From: Lachnospiraceae bacterium
Lineage (GTDB): Bacteria; Bacillota; Clostridia; Lachnospirales; Lachnospiraceae
Direction of reading: 5' to 3'
Assembly: GCA_024681775.1 (NCBI GenBank)
Contig: JAILAF010000016.1
Coordinates: 1 to 54,515 of the forward strand
Length of the DNA stretch: 54,515 nucleotides
The notes under the pieces are model-generated. The model was not told the DNA's origin and did not search any database. It was given only the letters and a program-made list of their open reading frames with translations. Below are positions 36,603-45,749 of the stretch, in pieces. The number at the start of each line of letters is the position of its first letter. Position 1 is the first letter of the stretch. Made by a program: the position numbers and the translations under genes.

Positions 36603-37796
36603 ATGAAAAAGATTGGATTTGTATGTCCCTGGTTCGGATGGAATATCCCCGGCGGCGCAGAAGCGGAGCTCCGGGGGCTGGTAACGCACCTGGCGGAAAG
36701 CGGCCTTACCTGTGAGGTCCTGACCACCTGTGTCCGGGAGTTTCACGCTGACTGGGGAAAAGCAGCATACAGGCCCGGCACCGTGACGGAGCGCGGGATC
36801 GTGATCCGCAGATTTGTGCCGGATACGCGGGACCGGGAGGCTTTTCGGAATGCCTTTACGAAGATCCTGGCGGGAGAGCTGCCCCTGACGGATCAGGAGG
36901 AAGCAGCGTACCTGGCGGGTTCCGTGAATTCCAAAGCCCTTTATGACTACATGGACACCCACAGGCAGGAGTATGCCCTCTATGTCTTCCTGCCCTACCT
37001 CTTCGGCACCACGGCCAACGGCGTGGCCGTAGCCCCCGAAAAGAGCGTGGTGATCCCCTGTCTGCATGAGGAAAATTACATCAGGCTCCGGTACTTCGGG
37101 GAGCGTTTTTCGAAGGTTCGCGGCATGGCCTTTCTGGCGGATGCGGAAAGGGCCGTGGCAGAGTCCGCCTTTGACCTGAGCAAAGTGGAGAAGGCCGTTT
37201 TGGGTGCCGGCGTGGATACGGAGTTTACGGCGGACGGCGCCAGGTTCCGGGAAAAATACGGGATCGGGGAGCACTTCCTCCTCTATGCGGGCCGGAAGAG
37301 CCGGGGGAAAAATGTCTACACCCTGCTCTACTGCTTTGAGCGGTATCTTGCGGAGCATCCGGACAGCGACTTAAAGCTGGTCCTCATCGGCGGCGGAGAG
37401 ATCATCCTGCCGGACTCTCTGGACGGCAGGGTCCTGGAGCTGGGCTTCGTGGATGCGCAGGACAAATACGACGCCTATGCCGCGGCGGATCTTCTGGTGC
37501 AGCCCTCCCGCATGGAGAGCTTCAGCATCGTGATCATGGAGAGCTGGCTCTGCGGCCGTCCCGTGCTGGTCCACGGGGACTGCGCCGTGACGAAGGAATT
37601 TGCGGTGCGCTCCGGCGGCGGACTGTATTTTGAGGATTATTTCGAATTCGCCGCTGCGGTGGAGTATCTGACCACCCATCCCGCGGAAAGCGCGGCCATG
37701 GGCGAGAGCGGACGGGCATTTGTCCTGGAGCATTTTTCCTGGGACGCCATCGTCCGGAAATATACGGAATTCTTCCAGCGCCTTGCCGGGGAGTGA
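36603..37796 (+). CDS. Glycosyltransferase family 4 protein
   Basis: 397-aa GT-B glycosyltransferase transferring a sugar from a nucleotide-sugar donor, probably to a cell-surface glycan. N-terminal Rossmann domain: IGFVCPWFGWNIPGGAEAELRGL; C-terminal donor domain: LLYAGRKSRGKNVYTLLYCF, LVLIGGGE, VLELGFVDAQDKYDAYAAADLLVQPSRMESFSIVIMESW (the E-x7-E region) and HFSWDAIVRKYTEFF. ATG 36603 is chosen from the conserved first beta strand; the frame is open upstream without homologous sequence. The RBS is weak. It is followed by a tandem-repeat terminator. Confidence 0.9.
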   Translation: MKKIGFVCPWFGWNIPGGAEAELRGLVTHLAESGLTCEVLTTCVREFHADWGKAAYRPGTVTERGIVIRRFVPDTRDREAFRNAFTKILAGELPLTDQEEAAYLAGSVNSKALYDYMDTHRQEYALYVFLPYLFGTTANGVAVAPEKSVVIPCLHEENYIRLRYFGERFSKVRGMAFLADAERAVAESAFDLSKVEKAVLGAGVDTEFTADGARFREKYGIGEHFLLYAGRKSRGKNVYTLLYCFERYLAEHPDSDLKLVLIGGGEIILPDSLDGRVLELGFVDAQDKYDAYAAADLLVQPSRMESFSIVIMESWLCGRPVLVHGDCAVTKEFAVRSGGGLYFEDYFEFAAAVEYLTTHPAESAAMGESGRAFVLEHFSWDAIVRKYTEFFQRLAGE

Positions 37797-37818
37797 AGAA
37801 AAGGAAGCACGCAGTGCT

Positions 37819-37845
37819 AAGGAAGCACGTAGTGCTTCCTTTTTT
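37819..37845 (+). terminator. Rho-independent terminator with a duplicated arm
   Basis: AAGGAAGCAC (37819-37828) / GTGCTTCCTT (37832-37841) with GTA loop and T-run. The left arm AAGGAAGCAC is also present at 37801-37810, so two alternative stems can form. Confidence 0.88.
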
Positions 37846-37849
37846 GTTG

Positions 37850-38060
37850 GCCGCGGAGGCTTGCGGGCGGCCCGGCGCGGCGCCGCCCCCTGTGTGGCCC
37901 GGCACCTCCCCTGCGCTGCCTCTGCGCCGCCCCTGCATCGCCCCCGCGCCGCCCGGCTCAGGCCCTGCGTCGCCCTGCTTAGCCCCTGCACCGCCCTGCT
38001 TAGCCCTGCGCTGCCCAACTCATCCCCTGCTCAGCCTTTGCACCGCCCGGAGGCAGGCAA
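37850..38060. repeat. C-rich degenerate tandem repeats
   Basis: About 210 bp very rich in C on the + strand, with many CCCTGC units and a local 21-bp period (for example CCCTGCTTAGCCCCTGCACCG followed by CCCTGCTTAGCCCTGCG). Read on the - strand it would give repeats of Gly-Leu-Ser-Arg-Ala, but no RBS or start supports a gene. With the next element it fills the 433-bp gap before comEC. Confidence 0.7.
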
Positions 38061-38105
38061 AAGGCATCAAATTTGTGGGGAAGGAGGGATTTTGATGCCT
38101 TCCCC
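38061..38105 (+). promoter_or_regulatory. Two mutually exclusive hairpins upstream of comEC
   Basis: AAGGCATCAAA (38061-38071) pairs with TTTGATGCCTT (38091-38101), 11 bp; GGGGAAGG (38077-38084) pairs with CCTTCCCC (38098-38105), 8 bp. The right arms overlap, so only one stem can form. Both lie upstream of the predicted comEC promoter, so they may instead be a repeat element. Confidence 0.5.
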
Positions 38106-38125
38106 GGCAAAGGATCCGCTTTGTC

Positions 38126-38154
38126 TTGCTTTTTGTGGTGGGAATCAATATACT
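38126..38154 (+). promoter_or_regulatory. Predicted promoter for comEC
   Basis: TTGCTT, a 17-bp spacer and TATACT (5 of 6), 75 bp before the comEC start codon. Confidence 0.65.
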
Positions 38155-38229
38155 ATGCTCTGAAGCATTCTAAATTCTTCGGCACATCTCGTGCCCTTTT
38201 TCTCGTTTTCGTATTTTTGGAGGTTTTTT

Positions 38230-41040
38230 ATGTTGCGAAGACCGCTTCTTTGCGTCTGTTTGTGCGGAATTCTGCTGATATGGCTGCTCCAGGCCGCGGG
38301 CGTTCTTCTCGCCGGGCAGCGTGCAATAGAACAATTCTCCCTTCCGGAGGACCGGGAGATTCTTACCGTCGAGGGAACCGTGGCGGAACGGACGGGGAAG
38401 GGCCCTGTTTTGGCGGACCTGCGGATTCTTTCCGGCCTTGCGGAGGGTTCCGCGGAGGCCGCGCTCCCGAAACGCTTCCGCTTGCAGGTGGTGACGGAGG
38501 ACGGGGACTTCGCCTCTGACTGTGCCTACGGATCCCGGCTGATCCTGGCAGGCACCTTCCGGCCCTACGCCCATGCAGGGAACCCGGGAGAGTTTGATGC
38601 CGCGGACTATTACGGGGATCTGGACTACATCGGTACCCTGCGGGATCCGGAGGTGCTGGAGATACGGGAAGGAGAGGGGACGGCTTTGAAATGGCGGATC
38701 CGCAATGCCCTGTCCCGCTTTCGGGAGAAGTGCCTTCGCAGGATCCGCCGGGTGTATCCTGCCCGGGAGGCATCCGTCATGGCGGACCTTCTCCTGGGGG
38801 AGCGGGAGGGGCTGGACCGGGACATCAAAGGCCTCTTTCAGGCAAACGGCATCGCCCATATCCTGTCCATCTCCGGACTCCATATTTCCATCATCGGACT
38901 TACCATCTTCCGGCTCCTGCGAAAGACCTGTCTGCCGGTACCCGTCTGCTGCGTGATTCCCATGGGAATCCTGGGGGCGTACGTGCTGCTGACAGGCGGC
39001 AGCATCTCTGCGGTGCGGGCAGCAGGCACTGTGATCCTCCTGCTGCTGGCCCGCGCCCTCGGGAGGACGCCGGATCCCCCCACTGCGCTGGGACTGCTGG
39101 CCTTCTTGCTGCTGCTCCGGTCCCCTGCCGCCCTGCGCTCCGCTTCCTTTCTCCTGTCCTTCGGCGCACTGCTGGGGATCCTCCTCATCGCCCCCACCCT
39201 GCAGGCGCTGTGGGAAGGGCTCTTCCCGAAAAAGGAGAAGATACGCTTCCTGCGGGAGGATACGGGGCATCCTCTTTGGGAGGGCATCCGGAAGCTGGCG
39301 GAGCCTCTGCCCGGCGCTCTGCTTCTTACGCTGCGGATCAGTCTGGGCCTGCAGCTGGCCACTCTGCCCGTCACCTTATGGTTCTACTATGAGGTGCCCC
39401 GGTATGCTATGCTTTTGAACCTGCTGGTGCTGCCCTTTATGACGTTGCTGCTGGTCGCAGGATTTCTCTCCCTGGTGCCGGGCCTCGGCATCGTGGGCAC
39501 CGTATCCTACCAGATCCTGCGGCTCATGGAGTACCTCTGCGGTCTCTTTGACAGACTGCCGGGGCGCAGCTGGAATCCGGGTCGTCCCAGAGTCTGGATG
39601 ATGGTTACCTATGTCGTCGTCTGGCTCCTGATCGCAGGGATCTGCTCGGAGGCAGGGCAGCGCTTCACGGCAGCGCTGTGCGGGAGACTTCGCTTCGCCC
39701 TGCGTTTCCACTGCGGGCGGTCCCACCCCCGGGCCATTCAGCAGGACAGGACCTTCAGACCTTTCGCAGATTTGAAGGAAATCCGAAAGGCGGCAAAAAA
39801 GGGAGGCAAAAAGGAAATCAAAAATGGAGGCAAAGAGGAAACCGGAAAGGAAATCAAAAAGGGAGGCAAGGAGGAAAGCAGAAAGGAAATCAAAAAGGGA
39901 GGCAAGGAGGAAAACAGAAAGGAAATCAAAAAGGAAAGCAGAAAGGAAATCAAAAATGGAATCCGGAAGGAAGCGTCCGCGGAGGGGGAAAAAACCGTTC
40001 GAGGATCAAAATTTGTGCACACTCTTGCCGCGCTGCTGGGGCTCCTCTCCGTGGCTGCCTTTGCCCTTCCCCGCACCGTGCCGGGTTCCGTCACCTTCCT
40101 GTCCGTGGGGCAGGGAGACGCCATCTTCCTGGTGACGGAAGGGCGGGAGGTCTACCTCGTGGACGGTGGCTCCACCTCCCGGGAGCGGGTGGGAGAGTAT
40201 GTGATCAAGCCCTTCCTGAAATACATGGGCTGTAGCCGCATCGACGGGATCTTCCTGTCCCATCCCGATGCGGATCACGTGAGCGGTTTGGAGGAGCTGG
40301 TGGCCGGGCGGGATGTCTGGGGCCTGCGGATCGGTGGCATCTATGTGACGCCCCAGGCCCTTGCAGAGGATGCCGAGCTGATGGATGCGCTGCAAAAAAG
40401 CGCTTCGGAGGAAAGCTTCCGTCGCCGGATTCCGGTCCGTACCATCGCCGCGGGAGATACCTGGCAAAGCGGCGAGACTGCGGTTTCCTGCCTCCATCCC
40501 GCGGCGGATTTCCGGGCGGAGGATCCCAACGAATCCTCTATGTGCCTTTTGGTGACGCTTCGGGAGGCGGGCCCCTTGCTGCTTCTTACCGGAGACATTC
40601 AGGGGGCAGGTGAGGAATGCCTGATGGAGGCACTGCGGGAGCTGCCTGTCTTTTCCGTGTCCGCGGATGCCACCTGTCCTGACGTGACCGCTTCAAGAGC
40701 ATCCGCCAGGGATGCCGCCGCCCCGGGCACCTCCGGCTCCGGGGAAATCTCCGCACCGGGAGATGCGCATCCGCCCCTCATCCTGAAGGTGGCCCATCAC
40801 GGCAGCAGGTATTCCACACCGGCGGAGTTTCTCACCCTGACCCGTCCGGCACTCTCGGTCATCAGCGCTCCGGAACGCAGTATCTATGGGCATCCCCACG
40901 CCGAACTCCTGGAGCGCCTCACGGATGCGGGTACCGTGACCTTACGGACTGACCGCTGTGGCGCCATCACCGTATTGACCACAAAGCAGGGCACAATCCG
41001 GCTATCAGTCAATGAAAAAGGAGGAATGTCAAAGAATTGA
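38230..41040 (+). CDS. comEC: ComEC/Rec2 DNA-uptake channel with Lys/Glu repeat insert
   Basis: 936-aa polytopic membrane protein that carries single-stranded DNA across the membrane. N-terminal helix pair and OB-like DUF4131 region (residues 1-190), Competence domain with many helices (about 190-500; GLFQANGIAHILSISGLHIS is diagnostic), and a C-terminal metallo-beta-lactamase domain (from about 617: VTFLSVGQGDAIFLVT, LVDGGST, LSHPDADHVSG, LKVAHHGSRYST). Between the last two, residues about 513-593 are an insert of Lys/Glu-rich 12-residue repeats. ATG 38230 follows GGAGG with 6-bp spacing. holA lies upstream of the preceding glycosyltransferase. Confidence 0.94.
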   Translation: MLRRPLLCVCLCGILLIWLLQAAGVLLAGQRAIEQFSLPEDREILTVEGTVAERTGKGPVLADLRILSGLAEGSAEAALPKRFRLQVVTEDGDFASDCAYGSRLILAGTFRPYAHAGNPGEFDAADYYGDLDYIGTLRDPEVLEIREGEGTALKWRIRNALSRFREKCLRRIRRVYPAREASVMADLLLGEREGLDRDIKGLFQANGIAHILSISGLHISIIGLTIFRLLRKTCLPVPVCCVIPMGILGAYVLLTGGSISAVRAAGTVILLLLARALGRTPDPPTALGLLAFLLLLRSPAALRSASFLLSFGALLGILLIAPTLQALWEGLFPKKEKIRFLREDTGHPLWEGIRKLAEPLPGALLLTLRISLGLQLATLPVTLWFYYEVPRYAMLLNLLVLPFMTLLLVAGFLSLVPGLGIVGTVSYQILRLMEYLCGLFDRLPGRSWNPGRPRVWMMVTYVVVWLLIAGICSEAGQRFTAALCGRLRFALRFHCGRSHPRAIQQDRTFRPFADLKEIRKAAKKGGKKEIKNGGKEETGKEIKKGGKEESRKEIKKGGKEENRKEIKKESRKEIKNGIRKEASAEGEKTVRGSKFVHTLAALLGLLSVAAFALPRTVPGSVTFLSVGQGDAIFLVTEGREVYLVDGGSTSRERVGEYVIKPFLKYMGCSRIDGIFLSHPDADHVSGLEELVAGRDVWGLRIGGIYVTPQALAEDAELMDALQKSASEESFRRRIPVRTIAAGDTWQSGETAVSCLHPAADFRAEDPNESSMCLLVTLREAGPLLLLTGDIQGAGEECLMEALRELPVFSVSADATCPDVTASRASARDAAAPGTSGSGEISAPGDAHPPLILKVAHHGSRYSTPAEFLTLTRPALSVISAPERSIYGHPHAELLERLTDAGTVTLRTDRCGAITVLTTKQGTIRLSVNEKGGMSKN
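39776..39975 (+). repeat. 36-bp purine-only minisatellite inside comEC
   Basis: Units of the type GGGAGGCAAGGAGGAAAGCA followed by GAAAGGAAATCAAAAA repeat with a 36-bp period at about 39804, 39840, 39876 and 39912, plus shorter partial units on both sides. The tract is almost all purine on the + strand and encodes GGKEExRKEIKK. The frame is kept throughout. Confidence 0.85.
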
Positions 41041-41177
41041 AAGGGGTATCCTGCAGCGCACCGCGGGAACTTCTGCGCATTTTCGTCCGGGTATGGTAAA
41101 ATGAGAGCGGACCCGGGCCCGGCAGAGCCGGCCCGGTCAGTGGGAGCATACGAGGGATACACATAAGAGGAATGCAC

Positions 41178-42923
41178 ATGAGAAAGAATCGTTGGAATAT
41201 GCTGATCACAGGAGCCCTTGCCAGCCTCCTGCTCTTTGGTTGCGGTAGCACAGGGGCAGATCCCGGAGCAGTCCCTTCCGGCACGGAAGCGGGAGCAGAG
41301 GCCGGGGCGGAGCAGGGGGCCGGCGCGGACACCGCGGGAGCGGATGCGCCGGAGAGCACCGCAGCAGGTGAGACGGAAGCAGGAGCAGAGGCCGGGACGG
41401 ATGCAGGTGCGCCCGGAGATGGGGCGGGAGATCCGCAGCAGACCGCGGATGCGGACGCGGACACGAAAGCTCCTGACTACGAGTCCATCTATGCCCCGGT
41501 TTTGCGGGAAGTGATCCGGATGATCCGGGACGGATACGATTATGAGGAGGAGTATTCCTATTATTCCACCGGTATCATGGAACGGATCATGTATCCCGAG
41601 GGCGATGATCTGATGGAGGTGCTGGGCTATTCCATTGAGGACTTAAACGGCGACGGGGTGCCGGAGCTCCTCATCGGCGAGTCCAATCACTTCGAGTACG
41701 AACCGGAATCGGTAGAGGACCTGATCTACTCCGGCTATACCGTCCTGGACGGGGAGCCCGTCTGCTTCCTGGAGGCCTGGAGCCGCAACCGGCAGTGCTA
41801 CATCGGAAACGGCCATTTCTGCAACCGTGGCTCGGCCGGGGCCTGGAGCTCCTGCGTCGGAGAATGGCATTTAGAGCCGGGATCTGCCGAGAATACCTGG
41901 GACGATTTTTACTTCAGTGAGGAGGACGTGGCCACAGGCGGTCTGGCCATCTATCACAACACCACCGGGATCTGGGACATCGCGCAGGCGGAGCGGGTGG
42001 ACATGACGGAAGATGCCTTCTATGGCCTGTTCGAAGGCATATCTACCGTCCCCGTTTCCTGGACATCCCTGTCGGACCTTCCGATGCCCGGCATGCGGGA
42101 TGCCGCCAGGGAGCCCCTGACCGATCAGGAGCTGCGGAGCCTGGAGAACCTGCTGAATTCCGGTACCTATTACGGGTTTATGATGAGTTTTTACGAGGAT
42201 CCCAGGGATATCCTCTGGTTTGAGGTCTTTTACAACGGTGCCGGTCTGGATCAGGGGTATCCTTCCCCTGCGGTCGCGGAAGCCTTTCTGAAGGCGACGG
42301 GAGATGAGGAGATCTTCACGGATGTGACCACCATCTCCGGCCGGGAGCTGGAGACCTTTGTGAAAAAAACCACCGGCTATGAATACGTCGAGATGCGCTA
42401 TCCGCTGGACGGCTGGGTCTACCTGAAAACCTATGACCTGTACCTGTATGAGCACGGCGATACCAATTACACCCAGGTAGACGTGACGGAGGGTTACCGG
42501 CAGGACGGGATCTGTGTCCTCACCTATGACGGGAGCTTTGGGGAGGACTGCATCGTGGCTTTCACCCCGGAGGGAGAGGATCTGCGGTTTTATTACAATC
42601 TCCCCGGGTGGTACTTCCGGGATCCGGAAGGAGGCGGAGATCCGGATGCTACGGAGGGGATGATCTTCCCGGACAGTGACCTGCGCAGGCTGACGGAGGA
42701 CGATCTGTCACTCCTTTCCCCCTGGGGACTGCGGATCGCACGCAATGAGATCTATGCCCGCCACGGAAGGCTCTTTCAGGATGCGGAGCTGCAGGCCTAT
42801 TTTGACGCACTGCCCTGGTACGACGGCTTTGTGAAACCGGACGGTTTTGATGAGAGCGTGCTGAACGAGTACGAAACCTACAATCTGAAGCTCATCAGCG
42901 ATTATGAAAAATCGGCGCAGTGA
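41178..42923 (+). CDS. Lipoprotein with low-complexity linker and C-terminal YARHG domain
   Basis: 581-aa predicted lipoprotein of unknown function. Signal with lipobox LLLFGC near residue 22; an Ala/Gly/Glu-rich low-complexity linker to about residue 98; a middle domain without a name (e.g. YSIEDLNGDGVPELLIGES, an EF-hand-like or VCBS-type DxNxDG motif); and a C-terminal YARHG domain (LRIARNEIYARHGRLFQDAELQAYFDAL), an extracellular module common in Lachnospiraceae surface proteins. ATG 41178 has AGAGG 7 bp upstream; ATG 41172 is too close to the RBS. Upstream lies a TAAAAT box (41096-41101) and a GC-rich imperfect dyad (41109-41140). Confidence 0.85.
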   Translation: MRKNRWNMLITGALASLLLFGCGSTGADPGAVPSGTEAGAEAGAEQGAGADTAGADAPESTAAGETEAGAEAGTDAGAPGDGAGDPQQTADADADTKAPDYESIYAPVLREVIRMIRDGYDYEEEYSYYSTGIMERIMYPEGDDLMEVLGYSIEDLNGDGVPELLIGESNHFEYEPESVEDLIYSGYTVLDGEPVCFLEAWSRNRQCYIGNGHFCNRGSAGAWSSCVGEWHLEPGSAENTWDDFYFSEEDVATGGLAIYHNTTGIWDIAQAERVDMTEDAFYGLFEGISTVPVSWTSLSDLPMPGMRDAAREPLTDQELRSLENLLNSGTYYGFMMSFYEDPRDILWFEVFYNGAGLDQGYPSPAVAEAFLKATGDEEIFTDVTTISGRELETFVKKTTGYEYVEMRYPLDGWVYLKTYDLYLYEHGDTNYTQVDVTEGYRQDGICVLTYDGSFGEDCIVAFTPEGEDLRFYYNLPGWYFRDPEGGGDPDATEGMIFPDSDLRRLTEDDLSLLSPWGLRIARNEIYARHGRLFQDAELQAYFDALPWYDGFVKPDGFDESVLNEYETYNLKLISDYEKSAQ

Positions 42924-43007
42924 CAGGATGCGGCCGCCGGATCATCCCGCAGGCGCATCTTATGCTCGGGACGGCACAAAACGGCATGGAAGATTGACCG
43001 CAGATTC

Positions 43008-43036
43008 TTGTATCCATGCACCGAAATCGTTATAAT
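43008..43036 (+). promoter_or_regulatory. Predicted promoter for mscL
   Basis: TTGTAT, a 17-bp spacer and a perfect TATAAT (43031-43036), 132 bp before the mscL start codon. The other 85 bp after the YARHG gene show nothing distinct. Confidence 0.65.
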
Positions 43037-43168
43037 ATAGCAAGCGACATAAGTTTTTTCGTTTTGCCGCTTGCTGCGCGGATTTTGGTCGCCGAAAGCG
43101 ATTTTTTCCTTACAAAACTCCTGCGCATCCAAGCGGGATCCGTAAAAATCAATCTATGGAGGTCAGTT

Positions 43169-43633
43169 ATGAGTAAGGGTGAGAAAGCAAAAGGATTTTT
43201 CAAAGAGTTCAAAGAGTTTGCATTAAAGGGGAATGTGATGGATATGGCAGTCGGTGTCATCATCGGCGCAGCCTTCGGCAACATCGTTACCGCACTGACC
43301 TCTGATTTTATCAATCCGCTGATCAATTCCATCGGCGGCGCGGAAGTGGCCGGCATGATCAGGCTTCCCTGGGTGGACTACACCGGTCTGGACGCCGAGG
43401 CGGCAGCAGCCCTTTCCCTGAATTACGGTGACTTTATCACCGCCATCATCAACTTCGTCATCATGGCGCTGTGCATCTTCCTCATGGTCCGTGCCATCAA
43501 CAAGCTGGTGAATCTGGGCAAAAAGAAAGAAGAGGCCGCTGCACCCACCACCAAGATCTGCCCCTTCTGCCGCAGTGAGATCGCCATCGAAGCCACCAGA
43601 TGCCCTCATTGCACTTCCACGCTGGACAAGTGA
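43169..43633 (+). CDS. mscL: Large-conductance mechanosensitive channel with C-terminal zinc ribbon
   Basis: 154-aa membrane protein that opens under membrane tension to release solutes during osmotic downshock. N-terminal KGFFKEFKEFALKGNVMDMAVGVIIGAAFGNIV is the MscL amphipathic helix and pore helix; the second helix is FITAIINFVIMALCIFLMV. The usual cytoplasmic tail is replaced by a zinc ribbon: KICPFCRSEIAIEATRCPHCTS (two CxxC pairs). ATG 43169 has GGAGG at 43159-43163; the frame is open upstream across the promoter. Confidence 0.95.
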   Translation: MSKGEKAKGFFKEFKEFALKGNVMDMAVGVIIGAAFGNIVTALTSDFINPLINSIGGAEVAGMIRLPWVDYTGLDAEAAAALSLNYGDFITAIINFVIMALCIFLMVRAINKLVNLGKKKEEAAAPTTKICPFCRSEIAIEATRCPHCTSTLDK

Positions 43634-43713
43634 TCCCGCACAGCTCCTTTTGCACCCGAAGCGATGTGCGATCCGGAGCGAAGCGACAGAAAAAACGTTG
43701 TAAGGAGATCCGC

Positions 43714-44754
43714 GTGACGAAACGATGGATCGCAGCCTGCGCGCTCCTGCTGACGGCAGGACTCCTCACGGGCTGCGCTGGAAAAAATGAATACACGGAG
43801 GCCGGCATGCAGGCCATCCGGGACCTGGACTATGAGAAGGCCATGGCAGACTTTGCCAGGGCCCGGGAGAGCGGGGAAAACGAGAGGCTCATCACCAGAG
43901 GATGCGGCATCGCAGCCATGGGACAGTCCGATTATGAGGCCGCCAGAGCGTATTTCCTGCAGAGTCTGCAGCTCAGTGACGGCTACCTGCAGCCCGTCGA
44001 CTATGACCTGAACTACTACCTGGCAGCGGCGGACAGCAAGCTGGGAGATTACGCCGGGGCGGAGGAGAGCTACACCGCCATTTTGAATCTCCGGGAGGAC
44101 AGGGACGCCCTGTTTCTCCGGGGCAATGCCAGACTCTCCCAGGGGAATTTCGAGGGGGCAAAGCAGGACTTTGACCGGGTGGTGGAGCTGGATCCCGACA
44201 ATTACGCCCGGATCACGGAGATCTTCACGGAGCTTTCCGCAGCAGGCTTTCGCGAGGCGGGGCTGGACTACCTTCAGTCCATCTTAAGCCGCGGTGCGGA
44301 CAAGCTTTCCTCGCTGGAAAAGGGCAAGATCTACTACTACATGGGAGATTACAGCAATGCGGCGGTCTACCTGGAGGAAGCCCGCACGGAGGATACCTCC
44401 GTAGACAGCTTCCTGTACCTGGGACTTTCCTACGAAGCGCTGGGGGAGTACAATTACGCCTCCAATGTCTATGAGAGTTGCGTTTCCCAGTGTGGGGACA
44501 ATGCCCTGATCTGCAACCAGCAGGGGCTCTGTTATATGAAAATGGGACGCTACGGCGAGGCCCTGGGCGCCTTTACCAGAGGCCGGCAGATCGGCGATTC
44601 CTCCGTGGCCCAGTCTCTGGCTTACAACGAGATCGTGGCAAACGAATACCTGGGGAAGTTTCGTGAGGCGGCGGTGCTGATGGAGGAATATCTCCGCAGC
44701 TACCCCGACGACGAGGCGGCCGCCAGAGAAGCAATCTTTTTGGAGACGAGATAA
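43714..44754 (+). CDS. TPR lipoprotein
   Basis: 346-aa lipoprotein: signal with lipobox LLTGC near residue 20 and about seven tetratricopeptide repeats (DLDYEKAMADFARARESGEN, GDYAGAEESYTAILNLREDRDALFLRGNARL, GRYGEALGAFTRGRQIGD). Likely a protein-protein scaffold on the outer face of the membrane. It starts with GTG 43714 after TAAGGAG; the frame continues upstream into mscL but without RBS. Its stop overlaps the pyrF start by 1 bp. Confidence 0.85.
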   Translation: MTKRWIAACALLLTAGLLTGCAGKNEYTEAGMQAIRDLDYEKAMADFARARESGENERLITRGCGIAAMGQSDYEAARAYFLQSLQLSDGYLQPVDYDLNYYLAAADSKLGDYAGAEESYTAILNLREDRDALFLRGNARLSQGNFEGAKQDFDRVVELDPDNYARITEIFTELSAAGFREAGLDYLQSILSRGADKLSSLEKGKIYYYMGDYSNAAVYLEEARTEDTSVDSFLYLGLSYEALGEYNYASNVYESCVSQCGDNALICNQQGLCYMKMGRYGEALGAFTRGRQIGDSSVAQSLAYNEIVANEYLGKFREAAVLMEEYLRSYPDDEAAAREAIFLETR

Positions 44755-45680
44755 TGATCAGTAAGTTAATCAGTGAGATCAAGAAAAAAAACGCCCCCAT
44801 CGTGGTGGGCTTAGACCCCATGCTTTCCTACGTGCCTTCCCACATTCAGAAAAAAGCATTTGACGAATGCGGAGAGACTCTGGAGGGCGCAGCGGAGGCT
44901 ATCTGGCGGTACAATAAGGGCATCGTGGATGCGGTGTATGACCTGATCCCTGCCGTAAAGCCCCAGATCGCCATGTATGAGCAGTTCGGCATTCCCGGCC
45001 TGCAGGCCTTCCACCGCACAGTGGAGTACTGTAAGAGCAAGGGACTCATCGTCATCGGCGACATCAAGCGTGGCGACATCGGCTCCACTTCCCAGGCCTA
45101 CGCTGTGGGCCACATCGGCAAAGTACAGGTGGGGAGCAAGGTATATGCGGGATTTGACGAGGATTTCGTCACCGTGAACCCTTACCTGGGCAGCGACGGC
45201 GTAAAGCCCTTTGTGGACATATGCAGACAAAATGATAAGGGCATCTTCGTCCTGGTGAAGACCTCCAATCCTTCCAGCGGAGAGTTCCAGGACCGGATCG
45301 TGGACGGAAAGCCCCTCTACGAGCTGGTGGGGGAGAAAGTTGTGGAATGGGGCGCCGATTGCTTGGACGGCGATTACAGCAATGTGGGCGCCGTGGTGGG
45401 AGCCACCTACCCCGAGCAGGGAAAGCTCCTGCGGAAAGTCATGCCCAAGGCCTTTATCCTGGTGCCCGGGTACGGCGCACAGGGCGGTAAGGGCGCAGAC
45501 CTGGCCTATTTCTTCAACGAGGACGGCCTGGGTGCCATCATCAATTCCTCCCGCGGAATCATCGCGGCATACAAGCAGGAAAGCTATGCCAACTACGGGG
45601 AAGAGGGCTATGCGGACGCATCCCGCGCAGCGGTCCTGGCTATGAAGGAAGACATTCAGTCCGCGCTGGACGCAAGGTAA
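44754..45680 (+). CDS. pyrF: Orotidine-5'-phosphate decarboxylase (class 2)
   Basis: 308-aa enzyme converting OMP to UMP, the last step of UMP synthesis. The long form is class 2 (PyrF of mycobacteria and clostridia type). Motifs: APIVVGLDPML, VDAVYDLIPAVKPQIAMYEQFG, IVIGDIKRGDIGSTSQAY (catalytic D-x-K-x-x-D around residue 105) and FILVPGYGAQGGKGADL. The start ATG overlaps the stop of the TPR lipoprotein gene by 1 bp, which couples the two. Other pyr genes are not in the window. Confidence 0.95.
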   Translation: MISKLISEIKKKNAPIVVGLDPMLSYVPSHIQKKAFDECGETLEGAAEAIWRYNKGIVDAVYDLIPAVKPQIAMYEQFGIPGLQAFHRTVEYCKSKGLIVIGDIKRGDIGSTSQAYAVGHIGKVQVGSKVYAGFDEDFVTVNPYLGSDGVKPFVDICRQNDKGIFVLVKTSNPSSGEFQDRIVDGKPLYELVGEKVVEWGADCLDGDYSNVGAVVGATYPEQGKLLRKVMPKAFILVPGYGAQGGKGADLAYFFNEDGLGAIINSSRGIIAAYKQESYANYGEEGYADASRAAVLAMKEDIQSALDAR

Positions 45681-45749
45681 TAAAGCATCAGAGAAGGTTT
45701 TTTCATAAGCAGCAGAGCGTTACGATAAAAATCCGGAGGTATGCAGTTC

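Noticed and set aside
37371..38018. Repeat-containing protein gene on the - strand before comEC
   Set aside because: The frame would encode Gly-Leu-Ser-Arg-Ala repeats and then run antisense into the glycosyltransferase. It has no RBS, and the repeat arises from the C-rich DNA.
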